Source of the DNA: Desulfosarcina widdelii
GTDB lineage: Bacteria > Desulfobacterota > Desulfobacteria > Desulfobacterales > Desulfosarcinaceae
Direction of reading: 5' to 3'
Length of the DNA: 64,000 nt
Assembly (NCBI RefSeq): GCF_009688965.1
Contig: NZ_AP021875.1
Location: forward strand, 1,364,001 to 1,428,000
In this document: one piece after another, positions 17,202-27,397 of the stretch
Layout: each line of letters opens with the position of its first letter
How positions within the stretch are numbered: position 1 is the first letter of the stretch
Notes under the pieces: generated by a model
What the model was told of the DNA's origin: nothing
The model's database searches: none
The model's input: the letters and a program-made list of their open reading frames with translations, nothing else
Translations under genes and position numbers: made by a program

Positions 17202-18701
17202 ATGGATAACGCGAAGGACCTGCTGAGCAAGCGCAAAGAAAAGGCCGACGGCCTGAAGGCGGACGGAATCAATCTGTTCCCCAACGGATTTGCCATCGAC
17301 CATACGATAGGAGAAATCGCAGAGCATATTCAAACCCTGCCGGAGGACCTGCACGAAGATGCCACTTTCTTTACCGTGGCAGGTCGGATGATGGCCATCA
17401 ACCGCTTCGGAAAGTCCGCTTTCATCCGGTTCAAAGACCGTACCGGCCTCATGCAGGCCTATATCCGCAAGGACAAAGTGGGCGATGCGGCCTATGCGCT
17501 GTTCAAACGCCTGGATGTGGGCGATTTCGTAAAAATATCCGGTGGTCTCTTTCGGACCAAAACCGGCGAGTGGACCCTGCTGGCCGAAGCCGTCGATCTG
17601 GTGTGCAAGTCCACCCGGCCGCTGCCCGAAAAATTCCATGGCCTCAAAGATCCGGAGAAACGGTACCGGCAGCGCTACATCGATTTGATCATGAATCCGG
17701 ATGTTCAGGAGATTTTCATCAAACGAAGCCGGATCATCCAATCCATGCGCTCTTTTTTTCTCTCCCGGGATTTTCTCGAGGTGGAAACGCCAATGATGCA
17801 GCCCATTCCCGGCGGCGCCGAGGCGACGCCCTTTGTCACCCACCACAATGCGCTGGACATGGACCTTTTTTTGCGCATTGCCCCGGAGCTTTACTTAAAG
17901 CGCCTGGTGGTGGGGGGCTTGGAGCGGGTATTTGAAATCAATCGCAACTTCAGGAACGAAGGCGTCTCCACCCGGCACAACCCGGAATTTACCATGGTGG
18001 AATTCTACCAGGCCTACGCCACCTATGAAGACCTGATGGATATGACCGAACGGATGTTCGCCCACATCGCTGAAGAAGTGAACGGCAGCACCAGCATCAC
18101 CTATCAGGGCGACCGGGTCGAACTGGGAGGGAAATGGCAGCGCATATCCTTGTTCGACGCACTCGAAACAATCGGCGGTGTCGATCCGTCTCTGCTGACC
18201 GATAAGGACCGCCTGCTTGAATTTGCTGCAGCGCAGGGAATTACGGTCACCAAAACCGGCCGCCTGGCCAAAATCATCACCAAGCTGTTCGACATTCTGG
18301 TGGAACCCAAATTGATTCAGCCGACGTTCATCACAGGATACCCGGCCGAAGTTTCACCGCTTTCCAGAAGAAGCGACACGCATCCGGATCTGACCGAAAG
18401 GTTCGAACTGTTCATCGCCGGTCGTGAAATCGCCAACGGATTTTCGGAGCTTAACGATCCCGAGGACCAGCGAAGAAGATTTGTGCAGCAGGTGGAGGAC
18501 CGTGAGGCCGGGGACGAAGAAGCCCACTGCATGGACGACGATTACATCGAAGCCCTGGAATACGGAATGCCGCCAACCGCCGGCCAGGGAATCGGAATCG
18601 ACCGTCTGGTCATGCTGCTGACGGACGCTGCGTCCATTCGCGAAGTCATCCTGTTTCCTCACATGAAGCCCAAGGGGTCAATTTCCAAGACTGACAATTA
18701 A
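17202..18701 (+). CDS. lysS: Lysyl-tRNA synthetase, class II
   Basis: A 499-residue protein of normal length. It has an N-terminal anticodon-binding OB fold (VAGRMMAINRFGKSAFIRFKD) and a class II catalytic domain with motif 2 (FRNEGVSTRHNPEFTMVEFY) and motif 3 (PTAGQGIGIDRLVMLL). It charges tRNA-Lys with lysine. The start follows GGAG at six bases. It heads a long plus-strand run of envelope genes; the next gene, lolC, starts 67 bases later, and this lysS-lolC order is common in deltaproteobacteria. Confidence 0.96.
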   Translation: MDNAKDLLSKRKEKADGLKADGINLFPNGFAIDHTIGEIAEHIQTLPEDLHEDATFFTVAGRMMAINRFGKSAFIRFKDRTGLMQAYIRKDKVGDAAYALFKRLDVGDFVKISGGLFRTKTGEWTLLAEAVDLVCKSTRPLPEKFHGLKDPEKRYRQRYIDLIMNPDVQEIFIKRSRIIQSMRSFFLSRDFLEVETPMMQPIPGGAEATPFVTHHNALDMDLFLRIAPELYLKRLVVGGLERVFEINRNFRNEGVSTRHNPEFTMVEFYQAYATYEDLMDMTERMFAHIAEEVNGSTSITYQGDRVELGGKWQRISLFDALETIGGVDPSLLTDKDRLLEFAAAQGITVTKTGRLAKIITKLFDILVEPKLIQPTFITGYPAEVSPLSRRSDTHPDLTERFELFIAGREIANGFSELNDPEDQRRRFVQQVEDREAGDEEAHCMDDDYIEALEYGMPPTAGQGIGIDRLVMLLTDAASIREVILFPHMKPKGSISKTDN

Positions 18702-18768
18702 TCCGTCCAATGAGGCCAGGCAAGAGCCGTAAAAGTAAAAAACAATCTCCGCCACTATTGGAACCGCC

Positions 18769-20007
18769 ATGTCGTTTGTGACATTCGTATCCGGGCGATA
18801 CTTAAGGACCCGCCAGAAGCGGGCCTTCATTTCGCTGATCACCGCCCTTTCCGTCGCCGGGGTTGCGGTGGGGGTAATGGCGCTGATCGTGGTCATTGCC
18901 GTCATGGCCGGGTTCGAAGCCGATCTCAAATCGCGCATCATGGGTATTCGCCCGCACTTGGTGATCACCCAAAAAGAAGACGCCCTGACCGATTATGACC
19001 GAATCGTTGAAAAGGTGGCCGGCATCCGGGGGATCGAAAGCACCTCGGCGTATATCTCTACCCAGGTGGTCCTTCGTACCGCCAACCGGGCAGCGGGAGC
19101 GCTGCTGAAAGGCATTGTCCCCACAAGGGGAAAAGCCGGGATTCCCGGCGTCGATACCGGCAGTCTGATGGCGCCGAATTCCGCGGCAAAAAATACGCAC
19201 GCAGGCGCTCGTATCACTCCGGGCATCATATTGGGCAAGCAGCTGGCCGCCAGCCTGGGCGTAATTCGCGGTGACAGCATCCACATGATTACACCAAGGG
19301 GCATGCTTTCTCCGGCCGGCCACATTCCTGCCATGGTCAAATACAAAGTTGTCGATCTGTTCGAATCCGGTATGTACGAATTCGACGGGGCGCTGTCTTT
19401 CGTAACCTTGAACCAGGCCCAGAAGATGCTGCGCATGCCCGCATCGGTTACCGGCATCGAAATCCGGCTGGCGAATCTCGATCAAACCGACAGGTTCCAG
19501 AAAAAGATTCAGCAGATAGTGGGCAGCAATTATAAAGTGGAGAACTGGAAACAGATCAACCGCAATCTGTTTTCGGCCCTGCGACTGGAAAAAACCGTCA
19601 TGTTCATCATCCTCGCGCTGATCGTTCTGGTGGCCGCATTCAATATTGCCGGTTCGCTGGTCATGATGGTTATGGAAAAACGCAGAGACATCGCCATTTT
19701 GAAAACCATGGGGGCGACAGCCAAATCCATTGGTCGGATTTTTGTTGTCAAAGGCGTAACGATCGGGCTTGCCGGAACGACGCTGGGGACATCGGCGGGG
19801 TTGATCCTGTGCACCCTGCTGGAACGCTACGAATTCATTCATCTGCCCGCGGATGTCTACTACATCACCAGTTTACCGGTTAACCTGAAAACAACGGACG
19901 TTTTTATGATCGCGTTTTGTGCGATATTGATCTGTTTTGCCGCGACCCTGTATCCGGCCCGCCAGGCCGCGGCCATTGACCCTGTGGAGGCCATCCGCCA
20001 TGGCTGA
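18769..20007 (+). CDS. lolC: Lipoprotein-releasing ABC transporter permease
   Basis: A 412-residue LolC/LolE-family inner-membrane protein. A transmembrane helix at about residues 22-48 (VAGVAVGVMALIVVIAVMAG) is followed by a large periplasmic domain and three C-terminal helices (from VMFIILALIVLVAAFNIAG) with the FtsX/MacB-type segment MEKRRDIAILKTMGA. With LolD it extracts lipoproteins from the inner membrane toward the outer membrane. Only one permease gene is present here, so a homodimer (LolF-like) is possible. The end overlaps the lolD start. Confidence 0.92.
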   Translation: MSFVTFVSGRYLRTRQKRAFISLITALSVAGVAVGVMALIVVIAVMAGFEADLKSRIMGIRPHLVITQKEDALTDYDRIVEKVAGIRGIESTSAYISTQVVLRTANRAAGALLKGIVPTRGKAGIPGVDTGSLMAPNSAAKNTHAGARITPGIILGKQLAASLGVIRGDSIHMITPRGMLSPAGHIPAMVKYKVVDLFESGMYEFDGALSFVTLNQAQKMLRMPASVTGIEIRLANLDQTDRFQKKIQQIVGSNYKVENWKQINRNLFSALRLEKTVMFIILALIVLVAAFNIAGSLVMMVMEKRRDIAILKTMGATAKSIGRIFVVKGVTIGLAGTTLGTSAGLILCTLLERYEFIHLPADVYYITSLPVNLKTTDVFMIAFCAILICFAATLYPARQAAAIDPVEAIRHG

Positions 20008-20737
20008 TCGAGAAAATCAGGTCCCGGCGACGACGCCCCGGGGGCCGAACGAAACCGCTGGGCCGTTGATTCAAGCCTCGGGGATCAACAAGACTTACAA
20101 CCACAGAAAGTCCCCCATCGTGGTGCTGGACCGTTTGGCTTTCGCACTGGGATTCGGGGAAACCCTGGGAATCGTGGGGGCGTCGGGAATCGGCAAATCC
20201 ACCCTGCTTCACATCCTGGGGACCCTGGACCGGCCGGATGCCGGGGAATTGAACTATTCGGGAACCGATGTACTGCGCTTGGACGACGCCCAATTGGCGC
20301 GCTTTCGCAATAAAACCATCGGGTTCGTGTTCCAATTCCACCACCTGCTGCCCGAATTCTCGGCCCTTGAAAACACCATGATGCCGGCTTTGGTCGGAGG
20401 GATGGATAAAAAATCGGCCCGAGAAAAAGCGGAATCGATTCTGGTCCGTGTCGGCCTTGAAGAAAGATTAAGCCATCGACCGAACGAACTTTCCGGAGGC
20501 GAACAACAGCGTGTCGCCCTGGCCCGGGCGCTGGTTCAAAGACCGGCCATTCTTCTCGCCGACGAACCCACGGGGAATCTGGATCGCCGCAACAGCGATA
20601 TCATTCATACCCTTTTGATGGAACTGAACCAGGAAATGGGCATGGCGCTCGTTGTGGTTACCCACAATATGGAACTGGCGGCCCTTGTATCGCGCCGGGT
20701 CACCATCGTCAACGGCGCCCTGCAGGAATTTCGTTGA
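20000..20737 (+). CDS. lolD: Lipoprotein-releasing ABC transporter ATPase
   Basis: A 245-residue ABC ATPase with Walker A GASGIGKST, signature LSGGEQQRVALARAL, Walker B ILLADEPTGNLD and switch His in VVVTHNMELA. ATG 20000 overlaps the last eight bases of lolC and has GGAGG nine bases upstream; it gives a slightly extended N-terminus (about 20 residues before the ATPase core). It powers the LolC permease. Confidence 0.94.
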   Translation: MADRENQVPATTPRGPNETAGPLIQASGINKTYNHRKSPIVVLDRLAFALGFGETLGIVGASGIGKSTLLHILGTLDRPDAGELNYSGTDVLRLDDAQLARFRNKTIGFVFQFHHLLPEFSALENTMMPALVGGMDKKSAREKAESILVRVGLEERLSHRPNELSGGEQQRVALARALVQRPAILLADEPTGNLDRRNSDIIHTLLMELNQEMGMALVVVTHNMELAALVSRRVTIVNGALQEFR

Positions 20738-20885
20738 CCGTTGCAAACAATATTTTCTCAAAGCCGTCATTAATGCGAAAAACAAAGAGGAGCGGATTGA
20801 AAACCGTCCAAGGATTGGCCCCAATGGCTGTAGATGCTGAAATGAAACCATTGATGAAGAGACCGATACGCTTAAAGGGGGTTCG

Positions 20886-23537
20886 ATGTTGAGGCGATGT
20901 TTGTTCGTGCTGTTCTTTTCCCTATATCTTCTGGCCGGGTCCGTCGCCGCGGAGGAAACGGTCCATGTTCTGGTGCTGCCATTTGAAATAAACGCCAGCC
21001 AGGATCTATCTTACCTGAGGCGGGATATCCCCAAAGCGATCCAAGAATATCTGCAACCGGAAGGTGCTGTCTTTGTCCCCCTGGATCAGGGCACCTCCGA
21101 CACGGCAGCGGAAAAAATCTCGGATATCCAGGCCATCCGGAAAATGGGCCTTTCGGCGGGGGCCGATAGCGTGATCTGGGGGAGTATGACACGCATCGGC
21201 AACAACATCAGCCTGGACATCAATATGGTGGAATCGATGGGCAGCGCCCCTGCTGTATCCGTTTTCGAGGCCGGCACCGGTATGGAAAACCTGCTCACGG
21301 TCGTCAAAAAATCGACCGAGAAACTGGCCCGAAACCTGTTTCGGAGGGAACTCATTACCGAGATTCAAGTCTCCGGGAACAAACGCATCGAAGCCGATGC
21401 CATCCAACGGGTGATCCGGGTGAAGCCCGGCGATGTGCTGCGTGCCGGCGACATCTCCAGAGACATGAAAAATATCTACAAAATGGGCTATTTCGAAGAC
21501 ATCCGGGTTGAATCCCAGGATAGCGACGGCGGAAAGATCATTGTCTTTCACGTTGCGGAAAAGCCCACCATCAGACGAATCTCGTTCAGCGGCAACCGCG
21601 TCTTCAAAGATGAAAAGCTGCGCGAAAATTTAAGCATCAGTACGGGCTCCATTCTCAACATCTTTACGGTCAAGTCAAATATTGACCAGCTCGAACTCAT
21701 GTATAAGGAGAAAAACTATCACAATATAAAAATCGAATATACCGTCCATGATCGCGACAACAATCAGGCGGACATCGAATTTACCATCGATGAAGGCGAG
21801 AAAATCAAAATCAAGAAGATCACCTTTCAGGGCAATAAGACCTTTTCCGACAAAGAACTCAAGAAACTGCTCAGTACGTCGGAAAAGGGGTTTTTCTCAT
21901 GGCTCACGTCCTCCGGAGAATTGAACCGGGAAGATTTGAGCCAGGACGCCGCCCGCCTGATGGGTTACTACAATATTAATGGATTCATCCATGCCAAGGT
22001 GGCCGATCCCGTGGTCGAGTTCGAAGAACAATGGATCTACATCACCTTCAAGATCGAGGAGGGAGAACGCTATAAGGTCGGTACCATCGACATGGACGGA
22101 GATCTCCTCGTCCCCAAAGACAAATTGATGCCCGGTTTGAATATTGCCAGGGAGCCTTTTTTCAATCGGGAAGCGGTCCGCAAGGACATCCTGTGGCTGA
22201 CCGATTTGCATGCCAATGCCGGTTTTGCCAACGCCGATGTTTCCCCGAGGACCCAAGAGGACCCGGTGAACCATCTGGTCGATATTACCTACTCGGTGAC
22301 AAAGGGAGAAAAGGTCTATTTCGAAGCCATCGAAATCTCGGGAAACGTCCGTACCCGCGACAAAGTCATCCGGCGGGAACTGCGTATTCACGAACGAGAA
22401 GTCTACAGCAGCAGCCGCCTTAAAAGAAGTGTGCGCAATCTTCACCGTCTGGACTTTTTTGAAGATGTAAAGGTGGATACGGTCGAGGGCAGCGCTAAAG
22501 ACAAAATGAACGTCAAGGTGGATGTGGTTGAAAAGGCCACGGGAACCTTCACCTTCGGCGCAGGGTACAGCACAGTGGACGATTTTTTCGTGACCGGTTC
22601 CGTTTCCCAGAGAAACTTGTTCGGCCGTGGGCAGATCATTAAATTGGGAGGCCAGGTCGGGGGATCTTCCGATCTGTACAACCTGAGTTTCACCGAGCCG
22701 TGGCTGTTCGACATTCCACTGTCCGGCACCGCCAATCTCTACCGCAGCAAACGGGAATACGACACTTACGACAGAACCAGCATGGGAGGCGGCATCGGTT
22801 TCAGTTATCCCATATGGGATTTCACCCGCGTCTCTTTGTCGTACCGGTATGACATCACTGACATTTCGGAAGTGACGGACGACGCGTCGGACAATGTGAA
22901 AGATCTTGAAGGCGAGAACGCCACCAGTTCGATCACCACGGGATTGAGCTACGATTCGAGGGACCGGGCCTTCAACACCACGCAAGGCCAGGATCACAGT
23001 CTTCGGTACACTTATGCAGGGTTGGGGGGCGATCACGGTTTTCAGAAGGTCGTCGGCGAGCTGGGGTGGTACATCCCGGTTTACAAAGGCCTGGTAACGT
23101 TTTTCCATGGTGAATCGGGTTGGGTGGAGCAGCTCCCCGGATACACCTTGCCGGATTATGAAAAATTCTATCTGGGCGGCATGAACTCCGTCCGCGGTTT
23201 CGAATTCCAGGACATCCACATCAAAGGCATCAACAGCGACGGTGAGGAAACCGAGGAAGGCGGCGAAACCTATGTTCAATTCAACTTCGAATTGAGCTAT
23301 CCCTTGTTCAAGGATCTGGGTATCGTAGGAGTGATCTTTTACGACACGGGCAATGTGTACGGTCCGGACGATACCATCGACCTGGGAAATCTCCGTCAGG
23401 CGGCCGGATACGGCATTCGATGGTATTCCCCCATCGGACCGATTCGCATCGAAGGCGGCCACATCTTGGATCCTATCGAAGAAAACGGCGAGGATTCGGG
23501 TGTCAACTGGGAATTTTCGATGGGAGGCGCTTTCTAA
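20886..23537 (+). CDS. bamA: Outer membrane protein assembly factor BamA, with extra N-terminal domain
   Basis: An 883-residue Omp85 protein with a signal peptide (residues 1-22). Residues about 25-150 form an extra domain resembling TolB-N/CsgG-like folds (VHVLVLPFEINASQDLSYL). Then come five POTRA domains beginning near residues 155, 228, 308, 395 and 475, each marked by a G-N/D turn (ISFSGNRVFKDEKL, ITFQGNKTFSDKEL, IEISGNVRTRDKVI), and a beta barrel with the lid-lock motif SVRGFEF and a C-terminal Phe. It inserts beta-barrel proteins into the outer membrane. It lies 148 bases after lolD and is followed by the chaperone ompH and lpxD, the usual order. Confidence 0.95.
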   Translation: MLRRCLFVLFFSLYLLAGSVAAEETVHVLVLPFEINASQDLSYLRRDIPKAIQEYLQPEGAVFVPLDQGTSDTAAEKISDIQAIRKMGLSAGADSVIWGSMTRIGNNISLDINMVESMGSAPAVSVFEAGTGMENLLTVVKKSTEKLARNLFRRELITEIQVSGNKRIEADAIQRVIRVKPGDVLRAGDISRDMKNIYKMGYFEDIRVESQDSDGGKIIVFHVAEKPTIRRISFSGNRVFKDEKLRENLSISTGSILNIFTVKSNIDQLELMYKEKNYHNIKIEYTVHDRDNNQADIEFTIDEGEKIKIKKITFQGNKTFSDKELKKLLSTSEKGFFSWLTSSGELNREDLSQDAARLMGYYNINGFIHAKVADPVVEFEEQWIYITFKIEEGERYKVGTIDMDGDLLVPKDKLMPGLNIAREPFFNREAVRKDILWLTDLHANAGFANADVSPRTQEDPVNHLVDITYSVTKGEKVYFEAIEISGNVRTRDKVIRRELRIHEREVYSSSRLKRSVRNLHRLDFFEDVKVDTVEGSAKDKMNVKVDVVEKATGTFTFGAGYSTVDDFFVTGSVSQRNLFGRGQIIKLGGQVGGSSDLYNLSFTEPWLFDIPLSGTANLYRSKREYDTYDRTSMGGGIGFSYPIWDFTRVSLSYRYDITDISEVTDDASDNVKDLEGENATSSITTGLSYDSRDRAFNTTQGQDHSLRYTYAGLGGDHGFQKVVGELGWYIPVYKGLVTFFHGESGWVEQLPGYTLPDYEKFYLGGMNSVRGFEFQDIHIKGINSDGEETEEGGETYVQFNFELSYPLFKDLGIVGVIFYDTGNVYGPDDTIDLGNLRQAAGYGIRWYSPIGPIRIEGGHILDPIEENGEDSGVNWEFSMGGAF

Positions 23538-23676
23538 AGGCCAAAGCGTTGGCTGTTGCCGCCGGATCTCAGCGAAAAAGAACCGATGGCGGCCATACGA
23601 TCAACCATTTGATTAAAACAGCGGTTTAATGATACACAAAAACAAACAACTACGGATGATGAGGAAAGGGGAACTT

Positions 23677-24213
23677 ATGCAATTGCGCAACCAATGGCTC
23701 ATCCTGACAATGCTGACTGTCTTTTTGACTGCCGGATCGGCGCTGGGTGCCGATGTCGCTAAAATCGGCGTGGTGGAGTTTCAGCGCCTGTTCGAAAATT
23801 CGGATGCCGGAAAAGAAATCAAGGCTGAAATCACCGAAAAAGGTAAAAAGATGGAGGCCGAATTAAAGGAGAAAGGCGCCGAAATCGAGGAACTGAAAAA
23901 ACGTCTGGAACGTGAAGCCCTCGTGATGAGCAAGGAAATGCGGGAAGAAAAAGAACGGGAATTCAGAATTAAGGTCAACGATATCAAGACGTTGCAGAAA
24001 AAATACGAGGCCGAACTGCAGGGAATACAGAAAAGACTGATGAAAGACCTTCAGGAGGAAACGCTGGAAGTCATCGACGAAATCGGTAAATCAGGAGGCT
24101 ATTTGATGATCATGGACAAGCGGGGCGTTCTTTACTCGCCGAGCACCATTGACATCACCGACGAAGTCATTAAAAAATTCAACCAGCGATACGCCAAAAA
24201 AGAAAAGAAATAA
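23677..24213 (+). CDS. OmpH/Skp-family periplasmic chaperone
   Basis: A 178-residue protein with a signal peptide ending in SALGA, then an OmpH/Skp domain: [20 protein letters not shown], a long Lys/Glu-rich coiled coil (about residues 50-125), and the closing strand [13 protein letters not shown]. Skp trimers hold unfolded outer-membrane proteins for BamA, which is encoded just before it. ATG 23677 is preferred, as AAAGGGG lies upstream and it begins a proper signal peptide; an in-frame start at 23629 would add 16 residues. Confidence 0.9.
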   Translation: MQLRNQWLILTMLTVFLTAGSALGADVAKIGVVEFQRLFENSDAGKEIKAEITEKGKKMEAELKEKGAEIEELKKRLEREALVMSKEMREEKEREFRIKVNDIKTLQKKYEAELQGIQKRLMKDLQEETLEVIDEIGKSGGYLMIMDKRGVLYSPSTIDITDEVIKKFNQRYAKKEKK

Positions 24214-24227
24214 GGCAGGTACGAATC

Positions 24228-25277
24228 GTGCCCATCGAATATACGCTTCAGGAAATTGCCCGCCGAATCAACGGCGAAACGTCAGGTGACAAGGAAAAGC
24301 GAATCGATGGCGTCGCGCCTTTTGACGCCGCTGGTGCCACTCAGATCACCTTTGCCGGAAGCAGCAAATTTTTAAAGCGGATGGACACCTGCCGCGCTGG
24401 GGCGATTATCGTTCCCGAAAAAGCTTCGGTTCCCGGCAAAAACCTGATCCATGTCAGCAACCCGCAACTGGCATTTACTGAAGTTGTGGGATTATATCAT
24501 CCGCAGCCTTCACCGCCTGCAGGCATCGATGAAAAGGCGGTCATCGGCAGGGACGCTCGTATCGGCGAAGGCGTATTTGTCGGACCATTGGCCCATATCG
24601 GCAACCGGGCAACCATCGGCTCCGCCACCAACGTGCATGCCGGCGCCTTTATCGGCGATGCGGTCACGATCGGCGAGCAATGCGTCATTCATCCCAACGC
24701 AACCATTATGAACGGATGCCGCATCGGCAATCGGGTCACCATCCATTCGGGGACCGTGATCGGGAGCGACGGATATGGATTCGTGCCCGATGACGGCCGT
24801 TACTATAAAATTCCCCAGATCGGCATCGTGCAGATCGATGACGATGTCGAGATCGGTGCCTGCAACACCATCGACCGGGCCACCTTCGGTCGGACATGGA
24901 TTCAACGGGGAGTAAAAACGGATAATCTGGTCCACATTGCCCACAATGTCGTCATCGGAGAGGACAGCGTGATCGTCGCCCAAGTGGGAATCGCCGGCAG
25001 CACCAAAATTGGGCATCACGCGATTCTGGCCGGGCAGGCAGGTATCTCCGGCCACCTGGAACTCGGTAATCACGTTACGGTCGGCCCCATGACCGGCGTC
25101 GGCAAGTCCATTCCGGACGGAGAAGTGGTGTCATCGGGTACCAACGCCATGCCCCACAGAACCTGGCTAAGGGTCCAACACATCATTCCGTCCCTGCCCG
25201 ACATGAAGAAAAAGCTCGCCGATCTGGAAAAAAAACTCGCCGATCTGGAAAATTCCGTTAAAAAGGAATCGAACTGA
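24228..25277 (+). CDS. lpxD: UDP-3-O-acylglucosamine N-acyltransferase
   Basis: A 349-residue left-handed beta-helix protein; the start is GTG at 24228, 15 bases after ompH. It has an N-terminal uridine-binding domain ([13 protein letters not shown]), hexapeptide repeats from about residue 100, the catalytic His in [15 protein letters not shown], and a C-terminal Lys-rich helix with an exact repeat (KKLADLE twice). It adds the N-linked acyl chain in lipid A synthesis, step three. Length is normal. Confidence 0.95.
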   Translation: MPIEYTLQEIARRINGETSGDKEKRIDGVAPFDAAGATQITFAGSSKFLKRMDTCRAGAIIVPEKASVPGKNLIHVSNPQLAFTEVVGLYHPQPSPPAGIDEKAVIGRDARIGEGVFVGPLAHIGNRATIGSATNVHAGAFIGDAVTIGEQCVIHPNATIMNGCRIGNRVTIHSGTVIGSDGYGFVPDDGRYYKIPQIGIVQIDDDVEIGACNTIDRATFGRTWIQRGVKTDNLVHIAHNVVIGEDSVIVAQVGIAGSTKIGHHAILAGQAGISGHLELGNHVTVGPMTGVGKSIPDGEVVSSGTNAMPHRTWLRVQHIIPSLPDMKKKLADLEKKLADLENSVKKESN

Positions 25278-25292
25278 AGCGGAGATCTTCTC

Positions 25293-25733
25293 ATGGATAA
25301 CAAATTTGACATCCGATCGATCATGGAGGCCCTTCCCCATCGATATCCCTTCTTGTTAGTGGACCGGGTTATAGAATTCGAGAAAGACAAACGAATCGTT
25401 GCCATAAAAAATGTCACCATTAATGAGCCATTTTTTCAGGGACATTTTCCCGATGCCCCCATCATGCCCGGCGTTCTAATCGTTGAGGCCATGGGACAGG
25501 CCGGTGGGGTGCTGGTCATCCAATCGCTGCCCCCCGATACCCAAGTAAAAAAAATTTATTTCATGGGCTTTGACAACGTCCGTTTCAGAAAACCGGTCGT
25601 TCCCGGCGATCAGTTGATACTGGAACTGGAAATGCTGAAAGCCCGATCCAAAGCCGTAAAATTGGCCGGGATCGCCAAGGTTGACGGTCAAACCGTCGCC
25701 GAAGCGAAGCTGCTGGCCGCTTATGGAGATTGA
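25293..25733 (+). CDS. fabZ: 3-hydroxyacyl-ACP dehydratase
   Basis: A 146-residue hotdog-fold dehydratase. The motif [12 protein letters not shown] and the active site [20 protein letters not shown] (His and Glu) are complete. It dehydrates 3-hydroxyacyl-ACP in fatty acid elongation and competes with LpxA and LpxD for the same precursor, which explains its place between them. Stop and lpxA start are separated by one base. Confidence 0.95.
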   Translation: MDNKFDIRSIMEALPHRYPFLLVDRVIEFEKDKRIVAIKNVTINEPFFQGHFPDAPIMPGVLIVEAMGQAGGVLVIQSLPPDTQVKKIYFMGFDNVRFRKPVVPGDQLILELEMLKARSKAVKLAGIAKVDGQTVAEAKLLAAYGD

Positions 25734-25734
25734 C

Positions 25735-26505
25735 ATGATACACCCGACAGCGATCATCAGCCCCGACGCCGATATCGACGAAAACGTACAAATCGGTGCC
25801 TACTCAGTTATCGGCGAGGACGTTACCATCGGCAAGGGGACCTTTATCGGTCCGCATGTGGTCATCGATCCCCAGGTGGACATTGGTCCCGGATGCCGAA
25901 TTTTTCAATTCGCAGCCATCGGCGCCATCCCCCAGGATCTGAAGTTCGGCGGAGAAAAAAGCCGTGTAAAAATTGGACCGGACGTAACCATCAGGGAGTT
26001 CGTCACCATTCACCGCGGAACGGAACCCGGCGGCGGCCTGACAGAGGTGGGAGAAAAATCCTTTCTGATGGCATACACGCATGTTGCCCATGATTGCCGA
26101 ATCGGAAAAATGGTAGTACTGGCCAACAACACGACGCTGGCCGGCCATATCACCATTGGCGATCACGCCACCGTTGGCGGTCTTGTGGCGATCCATCAAT
26201 TCGTCCGAATTGGCGATTATGCCTTTGTCGGCGGCAAATCCGCCGTGGTCAAGGACGTTCCGCCGTACGTCATTGCAGCGGGCGACCGCGCCATATTGCA
26301 TGGCCTTAACCGTGTCGGTCTCAAACGTCATGGTTTCTCGGATCGCAGCATGTCCGCTCTGAAAAAAACATACCGGATTCTGTTCCGTTATGGACTGACC
26401 CTGAACGAAGCGATCCAGCGTGTTCATGCCGAAGTGGAAATCGTTCCGGAAGTCGAAAGGTTCATCGGGTTTATCAAAGCTTCCTCCAGAGGGGTGACCC
26501 GATAG
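25735..26505 (+). CDS. lpxA: Acyl-ACP:UDP-N-acetylglucosamine O-acyltransferase
   Basis: A 256-residue hexapeptide-repeat enzyme starting MIHPTAIISPDADIDEN at ATG 25735. Catalytic His is in MAYTHVAHDCRIG, and the C-terminal helical domain starts near GLNRVGLKRHGFS. It catalyses the first step of lipid A synthesis. The enzyme may accept the 3-amino analogue of its substrate if the nearby GnnA-like dehydrogenase works with an aminotransferase elsewhere; the sequence alone does not show this. Confidence 0.95.
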   Translation: MIHPTAIISPDADIDENVQIGAYSVIGEDVTIGKGTFIGPHVVIDPQVDIGPGCRIFQFAAIGAIPQDLKFGGEKSRVKIGPDVTIREFVTIHRGTEPGGGLTEVGEKSFLMAYTHVAHDCRIGKMVVLANNTTLAGHITIGDHATVGGLVAIHQFVRIGDYAFVGGKSAVVKDVPPYVIAAGDRAILHGLNRVGLKRHGFSDRSMSALKKTYRILFRYGLTLNEAIQRVHAEVEIVPEVERFIGFIKASSRGVTR

Positions 26506-26536
26506 TTTCCATGGACGTTCGATTGGACAAGTAATC

Positions 26537-27355
26537 GTGCCCGACCATTTTTCTCAAAAAAGAATTGGCCTCATTGCCGGCAGCGGCCAGTTCCCCCTGC
26601 TTTTTTCCAAAACCGCCATAGAAAAGGGATATAGCCTGTTCACGGCAGCCTATGTCAACGAAGCCGATCCCGATTTGGCCCGGTGGTCGGAAAAAATCCA
26701 ATGGCTTCATCTGGGCCAGGTCAAACGCCTGATCCGATTTTTCAAACAGAACGAGGTCAGGCGGGCCGTTATGCTGGGCGCCGTTCGCAAGACACGTCTG
26801 TTCACCGACGTGAAACCGGATATGAAGGCCATCGCCATCATCGCCGGGATGCGGCATACGCACGACGATGCCATCATGTGTGCGTTTGCGGACAGCCTCG
26901 AAAAAGAAGGCATCAAGGTGGAACCGTCCACATTTCTCCTTCCCGAGCTGCTGGCGAAAAAAGGTGTCTGGACAAAACGCAAACCGAGCCGGTCGGAAAA
27001 AAAAGACATTGTCATGGGTTTTTCCATCGCCCGGGAAATCGGTCGACTGGACATCGGTCAGAGCGTCGTCGTCGGTGGTGGTTCCACTTTGGCCGTGGAA
27101 GCCATCGACGGTACCGATGCCACCATCGAGCGCGGGGGCAGATTGGGCAACGGTGAAGCCGTATTGGTAAAAGTATGCAAACCCAATCAGGATTTTCGTT
27201 TCGACGTTCCATCGGTAGGGAAAAAAACCATTGAAACCATGATCCGAAACCGTGTTCGAGCATTGGCCATCGAAGCGCAAAGAACCGTCGTTTTCGATCG
27301 CCCGGAAATGATCCGTCTGGCGGATGAGAATGGTATTGCCATTGTTTGCGAATAG
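26537..27355 (+). CDS. lpxI: UDP-2,3-diacylglucosamine diphosphatase, LpxI type
   Basis: A 272-residue protein of the LpxI (former DUF1009) family, starting at GTG 26537. Characteristic segments are IGLIAGSGQFPLLFSKTA, HDDAIMCAFADSLEKEGI and VVVGGGSTLAVEAIDGTDAT. It releases UMP to make lipid X, replacing LpxH in bacteria that lack it. Placement between lpxA and lpxB agrees. Confidence 0.93.
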   Translation: MPDHFSQKRIGLIAGSGQFPLLFSKTAIEKGYSLFTAAYVNEADPDLARWSEKIQWLHLGQVKRLIRFFKQNEVRRAVMLGAVRKTRLFTDVKPDMKAIAIIAGMRHTHDDAIMCAFADSLEKEGIKVEPSTFLLPELLAKKGVWTKRKPSRSEKKDIVMGFSIAREIGRLDIGQSVVVGGGSTLAVEAIDGTDATIERGGRLGNGEAVLVKVCKPNQDFRFDVPSVGKKTIETMIRNRVRALAIEAQRTVVFDRPEMIRLADENGIAIVCE

Positions 27356-27397
27356 ACATCGGAAAAAATGCATCCAATTGAATCGTCGGGGCTATCA

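Noticed and set aside
21897..23462. 521-codon minus-strand frame opposite bamA
   Set aside because: Shadow; BamA POTRA and barrel motifs are on the plus strand.
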